Part shown: positions 46,024 through 56,949 of the stretch, piece by piece
Numbering within the stretch: position 1 is the first letter of the stretch
Layout of the letters: every line of letters begins with the position of its first letter
Assembly (NCBI RefSeq): GCF_040703125.1
Contig: NZ_CP160035.1
Coordinates: forward strand, 3,127,001-3,191,000
Direction: 5' to 3'
Length of the DNA: 64,000 bases
Origin: Flavobacterium ovatum
Lineage (GTDB): Bacteria; Bacteroidota; Bacteroidia; Flavobacteriales; Flavobacteriaceae
Notes under the pieces: generated by a model
Seen by the model: the letters and a program-made list of their open reading frames with translations, nothing else
Databases searched by the model: none
What the model was told of the DNA's origin: nothing
Position numbers and translations under genes: made by a program

Positions 46024-46682
46024 ATGATTTACCTGATGCTTTACTCTTTTTCAAAGACTCTAAAAGTCTATCTAAACCTAATTTTTCTTCAGGAATCAAT
46101 ATTTCTTCAGCTCCAGCTCCAATTCCTGCATTTAATGCAATATGACCAGCATCTCTACCCATAACCTCTACAAAGAATAGACGGTTGTGAGAAATAGCGG
46201 TATCTCTAATTTTATCAATACATTCTACAACAGTAATTTAAAGCAGTATCATAACCAAGTGTATGACTTGTACCAAAAATATCGTTATCAATTGTTCCTG
46301 GAATTCCAATTATTGGAAAATTATACTCTGAATTAAAAAGTAATCCTCCTGTAAAGGTTCCGTCTCCTCCAATTACTACCAAAGCATCAATACCAGCTTT
46401 TAGCAATTGTTCGTGTGCTTTTTTACGACCTTCTGTTGTTCTAAATTCAGTTGAACGTGCTGATTTTAAAATAGTACCTCCTTTATTCACAATATTATTT
46501 ACTGAACGTGGACCCATTTCGGCAAAATCACCTTCAATCATTCCTTGGTAACCTCTATAAATACCTACACACTCAATTTTATGATAAGCACAAGTTCTAA
46601 CAACAGAACGAATAGCAGCATTCATTCCAGGTGAATCACCACCTGAAGTCAAAACTCCTATTTTATTAATCTTATTTGACAT
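46005..46682 (-). pseudogene. pfkA: Truncated and frameshifted pfkA copy
   Basis: Carries the first 225 codons of 6-phosphofructokinase from the ATG at 46682, then is cut by the junction. An extra A near 46234 shifts the frame after residue 149, and translation stops five codons later (GYDTALN then YCCRMY). ATP-binding GGDGT and PGTIDND lie before the break, but the substrate-binding C-terminus is gone, so the product cannot be active. The intact gene is at 27223-28209. Confidence 0.95.
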
Positions 46683-46915
46683 TGTTTTTAGTTTAAGTCG
46701 TAAATTTAAGAAACATATCGCACTTTTCAACCTTATGAAATACTAAATTACTCAACCTCAGTAAATTCAAACGTTTTCGTTAATAAGTTTTCAAAAAAAC
46801 AAAAAAAAATCAGTTTAACTAACATAAATCTATTTTTTTCATGTTTAACTAACAATTAATCATAATTTGAAAATTTTTAAATAAAAACAACAATCCTGAA
46901 TTTTCTATCTACAAC

Positions 46916-49900
46916 TTATTCTTCATCAGGTACAATTGCCTCCCTATTGGGTTTTGATTCTACTGGTTTTGGTTCTTTTTGTTTAGAAAAATTAATGTAT
47001 TCAGGTGCTAAATTTGAATCTTGAAACTGGTCAATGTATTGAATTGTTGAATTTGACTTTTGATTTTTAAATATTTTATTTACCAATTCTCGGAACGTAT
47101 CAAAATCCACCTCATAAGAAACCCCTAATCCTTGCGTATAACCAATACCTTGTCCTATATAGTTAACATCATTTTCACGATTAAAGATTCGTAAGTTTAA
47201 AGTACCGTCATCATTGACTCTGTATTGTACTTCTAAGTCACCTACAACTGCTGATTCATTGATTCCTCCAAATGGAACCCCTACTTTACCATTAATAGTA
47301 AATCTTTCATTTATTTTTGAAGAAATAGTAGCTACTACTCTACCATCAGTTTCTTGACCAATACGTTTGTCAGCTGATACATAATTAAAACCAACTTTAA
47401 ATTTATCATCATCAGTTCTTATAATCCCTCCTAACAAACTAGAAGCCGTTTCAAACAAACTTCCTGAAAAATCAGATTGATTCACTCCTTCTGAACTTAA
47501 AAAACCTCCTGAAGATAGTAAATACAACGCTTGAGTTTGTCTAACATCCTTATCATATAACTTATATTGAATTTCAGATTTCAACACATTACTAACGGTA
47601 GGGAACTCAATATTAAAATCAGGTTCGGGACTAGCTAAATCTCCCTTAATACCAATAATCACATTCACGGGTACTTTTCTATTAAAAGAAGAATTTTCTA
47701 AAAGTACCGCCGGATTCGCAATGGTTTTATATACGGCTTCTAAATTCAACTGAGCACGCATTGGATTTCCTTCCCAAGAAATAGATCCTCCTTTTTTTAC
47801 ATCAAATTTCTTATCAATAAGACCTCCATATTTGAAATTATAAGAACCTTCATAGGCTTGAAAATTCCCCCACATATTGAATTTCCCTAAAGTATTAATT
47901 TTGAATAATAACGACCCGTACCCCTTACCTTTCATTCCGTGTCCTGAATTTCGGTCTAAAATCACTTCTACTTCTGCATCAGGTGTTATATCTAAATCAA
48001 ACTCTAACTCTAATCCTTTATAATTTCTAGAATTATCTAAAATCCCTTTCTTGATATTACTTTTTTCTTTTGCACTTAAAAAATGTAATAGACTATTATC
48101 ACCAAGGCTTTCTGCTTGATTTATTGGGATTTTCAAAGCAGACCCCTTCTCTGACTTAGCTTCCACTTTTATAAACAAACCGTTTGTAGGTCCTGTAATA
48201 CTAGCATTTCCGTCAATAAATGCAGTTCCATAATATGCTGCATCTTCACTATCTTGAGTATCTAGAACTAACAATCGTTTGGAATTGATAGCTAAATCTA
48301 ATTTCCAATCCATAAATTTATCATGCTGAATACTTCCTCTCAATACTCCTTTAGTACCAAATTTAGAATCTGTGAGTATATTATTTCTTAACAGGAAGCT
48401 CTCGTCTAATAAGTCCACTATAGAACCCTCCGCCAATTTATAATCAACATTTAAGTATGGAATTGTTAGTCCTGCTCCATCTACAAAAAGTCGTCCACTA
48501 ATTTTAGGCTGATTAACCGTTCCTCCTATATGTGAATTCCCTGAAACAAATCCTCTTATATTTGATAAAACACTACCTCCAAGGGAACTTAAAATTCCTA
48601 GATTAAATTTATCCAATTTTAAATCCAAATCTAAGGCCGCTTCTTTACCTACAATTGTAAAATTTCCTTTTGCGTTGAACGATTCTAGATTTTTATTCTC
48701 CAAATAGGAATCAATTGAAAATTTTTCCAGGTTTTGGTCTCCTTCAATTTCAAACTTTAAAACCCCTAAATCAGTTTCGTTAATATTCAAATGATCTATT
48801 ACCAATGCGGCTGTAGGTTTATATACCGTATTATTTTGAAAAAAATTAACTTCTCCATTTAAATTTCCCTTAAAAACAAACTTATCATCAGCAGGAGTAA
48901 TCTTAAACAAATCAACATCTTTAAAACTCAATTTTAAATCTTTGTTGGTTTTACCGCCTGTTTTTCCTTTTAGAATAATTTCCTGATTTTCATGTGATAA
49001 AATAATATTATTGATAGAAAAATTCTTCAATAGCTTATCAAAGACAATTTGATTATCTGCTGTCTCTTTTTCGTTCAAAAACCATAGATTGTCTTTAATT
49101 TTTAATTCAGATTTGCTAATCCCTACAACATTTTCATTTTCCTTATTGATAGTATGGTATAAATTCAAATTGAAATAATCTTCTCCTTTTGACCCTCCTT
49201 TAAACTCTGACCTAAAAAACAAGGTATCTTTATTGGTCACGTTTATCAAACTAAAATCGCGTATTTTATAATATTTAGTTTTAATACTATCTAATTCTAA
49301 ATAAGCATTATACAAAGGATTTTTGTTATCTATTGCAATTCTAATATTATCAAATGTATTATCATCCGCAACAATCTTAGGTGAATTAAAATTAAGTTTA
49401 AATTCCTGAGAATCTGATTTAATACTCCCCTTAATAACCGTATTTGATCCAATCGTTATATTTGGATAAAATATTTCGATGATTTTATTATATACTGAAA
49501 AATTAAATTTTAAAAATTGTCCCTTATTAACTGGCTCCGGTTTAAAGTTGGTGTACAAGCTACCGATCGAGTTCCTAACTAAAACCCCTAACTCACTAAA
49601 TTTAAACCTCCCTACAATTTCACCTTCAACAATGTCCGGAGAATTTAAGGTAATTGTTCTAATTTTACCTGCATCAAAATTAGAATTGATTGAAAAGTCA
49701 TTGAACGTATAAATATCTTTTTCATTCTGATAAGAGGTGTTTTTAAAATATACATTTCCCTGTAAATTTTCAATCGTATTACCATCAACTTGAACAATAA
49801 CATCCCCTTTAAAATTAGAAATAGTATCATTTACAAAATTCAATTTATGAAAATCAGCATTTCTAACATCTATATGAAAGTCATATTTACTGTCTTTTTT

Positions 49901-51346
49901 ACTTAAATCGACCAAACCATCAAAATCCATATTTAGATTAGGATCGTCAACATTTACTTTACCTCTATAATAGGGGGGCTTAAAATTACCATTTACGGCT
50001 ATATTTCTATAGTTATACTTATTATAATAAATCTTAGAAACTACTCCTTTTACACCCGTATCTAAATATTTTTTGGTAAAACCAACGCCTTCAATCTCTA
50101 CATCCATGGTCACTTTACCTAAATCTTTCTCATCAAGAAAAATCCCTAAGTCAAAATCTTTGGTCACTACATTTCCATTGTATGAAGCTTTATCTATAAA
50201 GTCAATTTGATTGATACTCAAGTCTGACTTCACATCTCCGATGTCTGTAATCATTGAAAAATCAGCGTCCAAATCGGTGGCGCTCCACTGGATATTACCT
50301 TTAATATTGAAGTTTCCAATTCTTTTTAATTCAATAGGTAGTTTTTTTCCTAAAACATTCGGAATCAATTGAACTAAATTGTCATAGGAAGAAGATAATT
50401 TACTAAGATTAGCATCCATCAAAAAGCGTTGATGCTGTTTCCCCCAAATATTTTTGAAATTGATTGCTCCAAATAACCTTGTATTCTTAGAGTCGTATAA
50501 ACTCAAATTATTCAAGGTCAAGTTATTCAAGGTTCCTTTTACTTTTGTCGCCAAATTAAAAGACAAATCTTTACCTAAATCATTGTAAAAAGGTCGAATG
50601 TCATTTGACGAAACTAATGACGGATATATTGTACCTTCAAATTTTACTTTGTCGTTGAAATCTGCAAAATCAGTAATTTTATAACTCAGTACGATATCTG
50701 CTTTAATCATGGACTCTTTGGTTTTGATGTCCAAATTCTTGAGTACTATTTGCTTTTTGGTATAACTAAATTTTGTATTTAATTCAGACACATATACTCC
50801 ACGATGATCCAAAAACGACATTTTTTTTATTACGGAAGTAACTTCTGGCCCGTATAACTTGAAGTTTATTAATAGGGCATTTAACTTGGTAAAATCAACA
50901 TCTTTGGGAGCTACTCTATTTTCGTCGCTCAAAATAAAATGACTATTTACAATTGTTGCAACATCAGCCTCAAAAAGAGTATGTTTTCCTGTAGAAGGTT
51001 TTCCGTCATCAAAAGATTTTATAAATACATCAATATTAGTATCGTCTTCGTTCTTATAGGTTTTTAAATTAAATAATAGGTTTTCTAATCTGATATCACC
51101 AAACATCAAATCACCATCTAATAACTTTTTGACATCTAAAATATTTGTATTAAGGATTTCACTGTAAATCAAAGTATCTTTATGATGGTCTCTAATTAAA
51201 ACCTCTCTCAATTTAACACCTCCAAAAATATTTATTTTAGCGGTCCCCACATTGATATCAACCCCAAAATCATTATTTAAGTTCTGGGTAACATAATGTG
51301 CAATTTTAGTTTGAACGAAAGAAGTTGAAAGAGCAATTCCTAACAA
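46916..51346 (-). CDS. tamB: TamB-like translocation/assembly protein (copy 2)
   Basis: Same 1476-residue product as at 28443-32873, including the TTG start problem: a hydrophobic anchor is encoded just upstream without a standard start codon. Envelope-spanning AsmA/TamB-family protein with C-terminal DUF490-type domain. Its leader toward the truncated pfkA copy is also preserved. Confidence 0.88.
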   Translation of the reverse strand: MLGIALSTSFVQTKIAHYVTQNLNNDFGVDINVGTAKINIFGGVKLREVLIRDHHKDTLIYSEILNTNILDVKKLLDGDLMFGDIRLENLLFNLKTYKNEDDTNIDVFIKSFDDGKPSTGKHTLFEADVATIVNSHFILSDENRVAPKDVDFTKLNALLINFKLYGPEVTSVIKKMSFLDHRGVYVSELNTKFSYTKKQIVLKNLDIKTKESMIKADIVLSYKITDFADFNDKVKFEGTIYPSLVSSNDIRPFYNDLGKDLSFNLATKVKGTLNNLTLNNLSLYDSKNTRLFGAINFKNIWGKQHQRFLMDANLSKLSSSYDNLVQLIPNVLGKKLPIELKRIGNFNIKGNIQWSATDLDADFSMITDIGDVKSDLSINQIDFIDKASYNGNVVTKDFDLGIFLDEKDLGKVTMDVEIEGVGFTKKYLDTGVKGVVSKIYYNKYNYRNIAVNGNFKPPYYRGKVNVDDPNLNMDFDGLVDLSKKDSKYDFHIDVRNADFHKLNFVNDTISNFKGDVIVQVDGNTIENLQGNVYFKNTSYQNEKDIYTFNDFSINSNFDAGKIRTITLNSPDIVEGEIVGRFKFSELGVLVRNSIGSLYTNFKPEPVNKGQFLKFNFSVYNKIIEIFYPNITIGSNTVIKGSIKSDSQEFKLNFNSPKIVADDNTFDNIRIAIDNKNPLYNAYLELDSIKTKYYKIRDFSLINVTNKDTLFFRSEFKGGSKGEDYFNLNLYHTINKENENVVGISKSELKIKDNLWFLNEKETADNQIVFDKLLKNFSINNIILSHENQEIILKGKTGGKTNKDLKLSFKDVDLFKITPADDKFVFKGNLNGEVNFFQNNTVYKPTAALVIDHLNINETDLGVLKFEIEGDQNLEKFSIDSYLENKNLESFNAKGNFTIVGKEAALDLDLKLDKFNLGILSSLGGSVLSNIRGFVSGNSHIGGTVNQPKISGRLFVDGAGLTIPYLNVDYKLAEGSIVDLLDESFLLRNNILTDSKFGTKGVLRGSIQHDKFMDWKLDLAINSKRLLVLDTQDSEDAAYYGTAFIDGNASITGPTNGLFIKVEAKSEKGSALKIPINQAESLGDNSLLHFLSAKEKSNIKKGILDNSRNYKGLELEFDLDITPDAEVEVILDRNSGHGMKGKGYGSLLFKINTLGKFNMWGNFQAYEGSYNFKYGGLIDKKFDVKKGGSISWEGNPMRAQLNLEAVYKTIANPAVLLENSSFNRKVPVNVIIGIKGDLASPEPDFNIEFPTVSNVLKSEIQYKLYDKDVRQTQALYLLSSGGFLSSEGVNQSDFSGSLFETASSLLGGIIRTDDDKFKVGFNYVSADKRIGQETDGRVVATISSKINERFTINGKVGVPFGGINESAVVGDLEVQYRVNDDGTLNLRIFNRENDVNYIGQGIGYTQGLGVSYEVDFDTFRELVNKIFKNQKSNSTIQYIDQFQDSNLAPEYINFSKQKEPKPVESKPNREAIVPDEE

Positions 51347-51472
51347 TAGTAAGAGGAGAATTAACCCAATAATTAAACTTAAAAATATTTTAATGTACTT
51401 TTTGATCTTCTTGATTTTTAATTTTTTCTAAAAACAGGATATTGCACAAAGAAAGAGTCTTTCCTTTCGCAA

Positions 51473-51513
51473 AAATTCTTTAATTTTGGCTGCGCCGTAA
51501 AATTAAAGAATTT
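51473..51513. promoter_or_regulatory. 15-bp inverted repeat, tamB/tsaD promoter region (copy 2)
   Basis: Exact second copy of the inverted repeat at 33000-33040, overlapping the tsaD-facing -7 box. Confidence 0.6.
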
Positions 51514-51556
51514 AAAATTCGGTTTGTCAAATATAATTCAAAATTTGTGCCTTTTT

Positions 51557-52579
51557 ATGCAAAATCCCGAGGTTTTTATTCTTGCCATCGAAAGTTCCTG
51601 TGATGATACTGCTGCCGCTGTTTTAAATAACGATAAAGTATTGTCAAATGTTGTTGCTAATCAGCTAATTCATTCACAATATGGAGGTGTAGTACCTGAA
51701 CTAGCTTCGAGAGCACACCAACAAAATATTGTTCCCGTAATTGATGCCGCTCTTAAAAAAGCCAATATTCAAAAAGAACAACTCAGTGCCATTGCTTTTA
51801 CCCAAGGTCCAGGACTTATGGGTTCACTACTCGTGGGGAGTTCTTTTGCGAAGTCAATGGCTAGTGCATTAAACATCCCTTTGATTGCCGTAAATCATAT
51901 GCATGCACATATTTTAGCCCATTTTATTGATGAAGAAGGCTATGACAAACCAGAATTTCCGTTTTTAGCCTTAACCATTAGTGGTGGACATACTCAAATT
52001 GTGAGAGTTGAAGGTTTTTTTGATATGACCATAATTGGCGAAACAACTGATGATGCGGTTGGAGAAGCATTTGATAAAACTGCAAAAATATTAGGACTTC
52101 CCTATCCTGGTGGTCCATTAGTTGATAAAAATGCACAATTAGGAAATCCAATAGCTTTTAAGTTTACCAAGCCTAAAGTTCCGGGATTGGATTTTAGTTT
52201 TTCTGGTCTCAAAACGGCTATTTTGTATTTTATCCAAAAGAAAAAACTTGAGAACGAAAATTTCATTGACGAAAACATCAATGATATTTGTGCTTCGGTT
52301 CAACATACTATCATCGAGATTTTGATGGACAAACTAAAATTAGCTGTCAAAGAAACTGGCATCAATAAAATAGCAATTGGCGGCGGCGTTTCTGCTAATT
52401 CAGGTATTAGAAAAACGCTAAAAGAAGGCGAACAAAAATACGGGTGGAAAACCTATATCCCCAAATTTGAATACACCACAGATAATGCTGCAATGATAGG
52501 AATTGTAGGTTATCAAAAATATTTAACACAACAATTTGAAACCGCTACAGTTGTTTCAAAAGCACGAATCCAATTTTAA
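51557..52579 (+). CDS. tsaD: tRNA threonylcarbamoyladenosine transferase TsaD (copy 2)
   Basis: Identical 340-residue t6A37-forming enzyme with metal ligands His114/His118 (NHMHAHILAHF) and SGGHTQIV intact. Heads the second copy of the tsaD-rsmE-DUF4159 operon. If the duplication is real, the gene is present at double dose. Confidence 0.96.
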   Translation: MQNPEVFILAIESSCDDTAAAVLNNDKVLSNVVANQLIHSQYGGVVPELASRAHQQNIVPVIDAALKKANIQKEQLSAIAFTQGPGLMGSLLVGSSFAKSMASALNIPLIAVNHMHAHILAHFIDEEGYDKPEFPFLALTISGGHTQIVRVEGFFDMTIIGETTDDAVGEAFDKTAKILGLPYPGGPLVDKNAQLGNPIAFKFTKPKVPGLDFSFSGLKTAILYFIQKKKLENENFIDENINDICASVQHTIIEILMDKLKLAVKETGINKIAIGGGVSANSGIRKTLKEGEQKYGWKTYIPKFEYTTDNAAMIGIVGYQKYLTQQFETATVVSKARIQF

Positions 52580-52582
52580 GCT

Positions 52583-53293
52583 ATGCAATTATTTTACAAT
52601 ATTGACCTAAACGAATCTACAGAAAGCTTTTCTTTTGACAAAGAAGAAAGCAGGCACATCATTAAAGTATTGCGGAAAAAAGATGGTGATATACTACACG
52701 TTACCAATGGATTAGGACTTTTATTTGAAACTAAAATTAATTTGGCCTCCGATAATAAATGTACGGTTGATATTTTATCTTTCACAAAAAAAGAACCTTC
52801 TAAATATCATTTGCATTTGGCAGTAGCCCCTACCAAAATGAACGATCGATTTGAATGGTTTTTGGAAAAAGCAACTGAAATAGGTATTCATGAAATTACA
52901 CCAATTATTTGTGATCGTTCTGAAAGAAAAGTGATCAATCAAGATCGTTATGAGAAAATAATCTTATCGGCTTTAAAACAAGCTAACGAGCTTTATTTAC
53001 CCAAATTAAACCCTGCCATTTCATTTAAAGATTTTGTTGGTCAAACAGAAAAAAAAGGCCTTCAATTAATTGCTCATTGCGAAGAAACGGATAAAAAAAC
53101 ACTTAAATCTATTTTGAAACCAAATGAAGATGTCACCATGCTGATAGGACCTGAGGGAGATTTTTCAGATAAAGAAATCCAACTAGCATTAGAGAATAAC
53201 TTCCAAGCCGTATCTTTGGGAAATACTAGATTACGAACTGAAACAGCTGCAATGGTAGCCTGTCATAGTATTGCTTTTTTTAATGAGAATTAA
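52583..53293 (+). CDS. rsmE: 16S rRNA m3U1498 methyltransferase RsmE (copy 2)
   Basis: Identical 236-residue SPOUT methyltransferase with the knot motifs LIGPEGDFSDKE and LGNTRLRTETAA. Begins 3 bp after tsaD, as in copy 1. Confidence 0.94.
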   Translation: MQLFYNIDLNESTESFSFDKEESRHIIKVLRKKDGDILHVTNGLGLLFETKINLASDNKCTVDILSFTKKEPSKYHLHLAVAPTKMNDRFEWFLEKATEIGIHEITPIICDRSERKVINQDRYEKIILSALKQANELYLPKLNPAISFKDFVGQTEKKGLQLIAHCEETDKKTLKSILKPNEDVTMLIGPEGDFSDKEIQLALENNFQAVSLGNTRLRTETAAMVACHSIAFFNEN

Positions 53294-53298
53294 ATCAG

Positions 53299-53937
53299 AT
53301 GAAAAAAATCTATTTCGTTTTTCTTTTTCTGTCCTTGAACATTTTTGCTCAAGAAATTGCCTTATTGAAATATAGTGGCGGTGGTGATTGGTATGCAAAT
53401 CCCACTTCATTGCCTAATTTAATTCAATTTTGCAACACCAACATTAACACCACTTTAAAAACAAAACCAGCAACTGTAGAACCAGGAAGCCCCAATCTTT
53501 TTACGTACCCATTTATTCATTTGACAGGTCATGGAAATGTGGTTTTTAGTGATGCCGAAGTAAAAAACCTTCAGGATTACTTAAACTCTGGTGGTTTTTT
53601 ACACATTGACGATAATTATGGTTTAGACCAATATATTCGAAAAGAAATCAAAAAATTGTTTCCTAATACAGCCTTAATAGAAATTCCGGCAACGCATTTA
53701 ATTTTTCAAAAGCCGTATGCTTTTCCGAATGGTTTACCTAAAATTCACGAACATGATGGCAAACGACCACAAGCTTTTGGAATATTTGTAAAAAGTAGAT
53801 TAGTCTTACTATACACTTATGAGTGCGACTTAGGAGATGGTTGGGAAAATCCCGAAGTCAATAATGACCCACTTTCCGTTCGAGAAAAAGCGTTGAAAAT
53901 GGGTGCCAATATTATACATTATATATTCAACAACTAG
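53299..53937 (+). CDS. DUF4159 exported protein (copy 2)
   Basis: Identical 212-residue periplasmic protein of unknown function with signal peptide and amidotransferase-like motifs (HLTGHGNVVFSD, GGFLHIDDNYG). Confidence 0.8.
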   Translation: MKKIYFVFLFLSLNIFAQEIALLKYSGGGDWYANPTSLPNLIQFCNTNINTTLKTKPATVEPGSPNLFTYPFIHLTGHGNVVFSDAEVKNLQDYLNSGGFLHIDDNYGLDQYIRKEIKKLFPNTALIEIPATHLIFQKPYAFPNGLPKIHEHDGKRPQAFGIFVKSRLVLLYTYECDLGDGWENPEVNNDPLSVREKALKMGANIIHYIFNN

Positions 53938-54001
53938 ACTAGACTAATTTAATTTTTAGTCGGTTTTTAAACTACATTTGAATCCATATCTATCCCTTTT
54001 T

Positions 54002-55093
54002 ATGATTACATCTAAAATAATTGCAAACGGAATTTTGAAAGCTATTGCTTTTTTAATCATCACATGTTTAGTACTTTTCTTTTTGTACCAAATTCAGACC
54101 GTCATTCTCTATCTTGTAATTTCGTTAATCCTTTGTTTAATAGCCAATCCCTTTGTTTCTTTCTTAAAAAAAAGACTGAAATTTAATAATACCATGGCGA
54201 CTGTTGCAACACTTATATTATTCATTTCATTACTTATAGGTTTTGTCCTTTTATTTGTACCACTAATCATATCACAAGCAGAAAATTTATCCTTATTGGA
54301 TACTAATTTACTCCAAAATCAATTTATTGTTATCGAAAAAAACATAGAGAATTATTTCAATATCAATCACATCAATTTAGAAGAACTATTGAAAGAATCA
54401 AACTTATCTTCTAAAATCAACTATAACTATTTTACAGATTTCATCAATTCAATCTTAAACCTCATTGCTAGTTTTGGAATGGGATTAGCGTCCGTTTTTT
54501 TTATCACTTTTTTCTTCCTGAAAGACCAATTACTATTTAAAGAAAAAGCTAAAATGATTCTTCCTGATGAGAATGAAGATAAAATCTTAAATTCTATCGA
54601 AAAGACTAACCAACTATTAACACGTTATTTTATTGGTTTATTGATCCAATTGACAGCTGTATTTGTCATGTATTTGATTGTTCTTTTAATCTTTAATTCA
54701 AAAAATGCTTTTATCATTGCGTTTTTATGTGCCTTACTAAATATCATACCTTATATAGGACCAATCATAGGAACTGTTTTAGCTGCTATTCTAACTTTAA
54801 TTGGCGGAATAGGGACTGATTTTAGAACTGAAATGCTTCCTACGACGATTTATATTGTTATTGGTTTTTTAATCGTTCAAGTGATTGATAACAACATCAA
54901 CCAACCGATTATTTTCTCAAAAAGTGTCAAATCTCATCCTTTAGAAATTTTCTTAGTAATCCTTATTAGTGGAATTACATTTGGTGTTTTTGGAATGGTA
55001 GTGGCAATTCCTATTTATACAATATTGAAAGTAGTATTGAAAGAATTCTTTCCTAAGAATAAAATAGTCTCTGTTTTAACCGAAAATATTTAG
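54002..55093 (+). CDS. AI-2E/PerM-family membrane transporter (copy 2)
   Basis: Identical 363-residue multi-pass inner-membrane protein; ATG start at 54002 chosen over the TTG at 53978. Substrate unknown. Confidence 0.85.
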   Translation: MITSKIIANGILKAIAFLIITCLVLFFLYQIQTVILYLVISLILCLIANPFVSFLKKRLKFNNTMATVATLILFISLLIGFVLLFVPLIISQAENLSLLDTNLLQNQFIVIEKNIENYFNINHINLEELLKESNLSSKINYNYFTDFINSILNLIASFGMGLASVFFITFFFLKDQLLFKEKAKMILPDENEDKILNSIEKTNQLLTRYFIGLLIQLTAVFVMYLIVLLIFNSKNAFIIAFLCALLNIIPYIGPIIGTVLAAILTLIGGIGTDFRTEMLPTTIYIVIGFLIVQVIDNNINQPIIFSKSVKSHPLEIFLVILISGITFGVFGMVVAIPIYTILKVVLKEFFPKNKIVSVLTENI

Positions 55094-55095
55094 CT

Positions 55096-56277
55096 TTGAA
55101 TACCTCTATTTTAGCACCTAAAATTCAGCATTTTATAAACCAAAACATTGGTGTTTCTTTGTCTAAATTAGCGTTGCAAAAGAATCCATTTCCAGAAATA
55201 GAATGGATTGACATTTTAAAACAAATGGAAGCAAAATCAAAAGCTAAGGACAAATTACCAACTTGGTTTCAAACGAAAGACATCCTCTACCCTACTAAAA
55301 TTTCGGTAGAGCAAACATCCTCTGAAAAGACAGCGTATTACAAATCGAGTTTAATATCCGGAGAAAGTCTCATCGATTTGACTGGAGGTTATGGCGTTGA
55401 TGATTTTTATTTTGCTAAAAAAATAAAAAAAGTAGTTCATTGTGAAATCAATGAAGAACTTTCAAACCTTGTCAAACACAATTTGGAGCAACTAAAGGTT
55501 TCAAACATTCAATGTTATATAGGAGATAGTAGAGAAACATTGATAGATCTCCACCAAAAATGGGATTGGATATACATTGATCCTTCGAGACGAAATGATG
55601 CCAAAGGCAAAGTTTTTATGCTTCAAGATTGTTTACCGAATGTTCCTGAAAACTTGGATTTTTATTTCACCCATTCTGACAAAATCCTGATTAAAACAGC
55701 ACCTTTGCTAGACATAAGCTCAGCTTTATCCGAATTAAAAAATGTAAAAACTATTCATATTATTGCATTGGAGAATGAGGTAAAAGAATTGTTGTGGGAA
55801 ATACATAAAGACTACCAAGGCGATATTTCTATAAAAACGGTTAATCTCATCAAAGATAAAACAGAAACGTTTGAATTTATTTTGGGAGAAAATACAAATT
55901 CACCTCTTTTTGGAACTCCAAAAAAATATATTTATGAGCCTAACAGTGCTGTCATGAAATCAGGTGGATTTGATGAAGTCGCATTGCATTTTAATTTAGA
56001 AAAACTTCACAAGCACTCCCATTTATATACTTCAGAAGAACGCATTGACTTCCCGGGTCGTGTATTTGAGATCCATAAAATCATACCTTATAACAAAGGA
56101 GAACTAAAAGCGACATTAGAAAACACCAAAGCCAATATTACCACCCGAAATTTTCCAGAAACGGTAGAGAATATTCGGAAGAAATGGAAAATAAAAGATG
56201 GAGGAGATACCTATTGTTTTTTTACAACCATTGAAAATAACGATAAAATAGTTTTAATTTGCAACAAAACACAATAA
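55096..56277 (+). CDS. SAM-dependent methyltransferase with THUMP-like domain (copy 2)
   Basis: Identical 393-residue probable RNA methyltransferase (DLTGGYGVDD, DPSRR), TTG start, 2 bp after the transporter gene. Confidence 0.8.
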   Translation: MNTSILAPKIQHFINQNIGVSLSKLALQKNPFPEIEWIDILKQMEAKSKAKDKLPTWFQTKDILYPTKISVEQTSSEKTAYYKSSLISGESLIDLTGGYGVDDFYFAKKIKKVVHCEINEELSNLVKHNLEQLKVSNIQCYIGDSRETLIDLHQKWDWIYIDPSRRNDAKGKVFMLQDCLPNVPENLDFYFTHSDKILIKTAPLLDISSALSELKNVKTIHIIALENEVKELLWEIHKDYQGDISIKTVNLIKDKTETFEFILGENTNSPLFGTPKKYIYEPNSAVMKSGGFDEVALHFNLEKLHKHSHLYTSEERIDFPGRVFEIHKIIPYNKGELKATLENTKANITTRNFPETVENIRKKWKIKDGGDTYCFFTTIENNDKIVLICNKTQ

Positions 56278-56285
56278 CCATAACC

Positions 56286-56852
56286 ATGAAAAATACCATC
56301 CTCGCCTTTTTATTAATCGCAAGCTTTCCCGTTTTTTCCCAAAAAGATTGTGAATACAGTGCTAATGTAAAAGATTCTTTAGGAGTCTATAAATTAACAA
56401 AAGAATATTTAGTCTCTGAGAAAAACTTCGCTGGAAAATCGGAATACATCTTTTGTTCTTTGGTTTCTAATGATGGATTTCCTGCTTTGAATGTACAGTT
56501 GATTCAAAAAAGTAAAGAATTTTTATCTGCAAATTGTTTTGATAAAAGTTCCAAATTATATTTACAATTACAAAACGGAAAAATCGTCACACTTTTACAT
56601 GTTAACAAAGAAAGTTGCGGATCATTAATCAGAAACGACGAAGGATTTGATAACAGAGTGACAATGGGAACCTTTATGTTTGTTAAAGGAGCAATCGAAG
56701 AACTTAAAAGTTCACCTGTAAATTTGATGCGAATTAAATTCTTAACCAGTACAGATGATTTTATAGTTAAAAAAGAAATTACTTCAGAGATGAACCAAAA
56801 AGTTTATTTCCCTGAAACTTATTTTATGGATTACTTAAAATGTATTGACTAA
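56286..56852 (+). CDS. Small exported protein of unknown function (copy 2)
   Basis: Identical 188-residue protein with N-terminal signal peptide; no recognised domain. Confidence 0.65.
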   Translation: MKNTILAFLLIASFPVFSQKDCEYSANVKDSLGVYKLTKEYLVSEKNFAGKSEYIFCSLVSNDGFPALNVQLIQKSKEFLSANCFDKSSKLYLQLQNGKIVTLLHVNKESCGSLIRNDEGFDNRVTMGTFMFVKGAIEELKSSPVNLMRIKFLTSTDDFIVKKEITSEMNQKVYFPETYFMDYLKCID

Positions 56853-56949
56853 GACTTTATATAGACCTGCAATCCTTAATTTTAGGATAAATAAAATCTT
56901 TATTCTGAATTAAAATACGGCTTTACACAAAAGTATAATTCATTCACTT

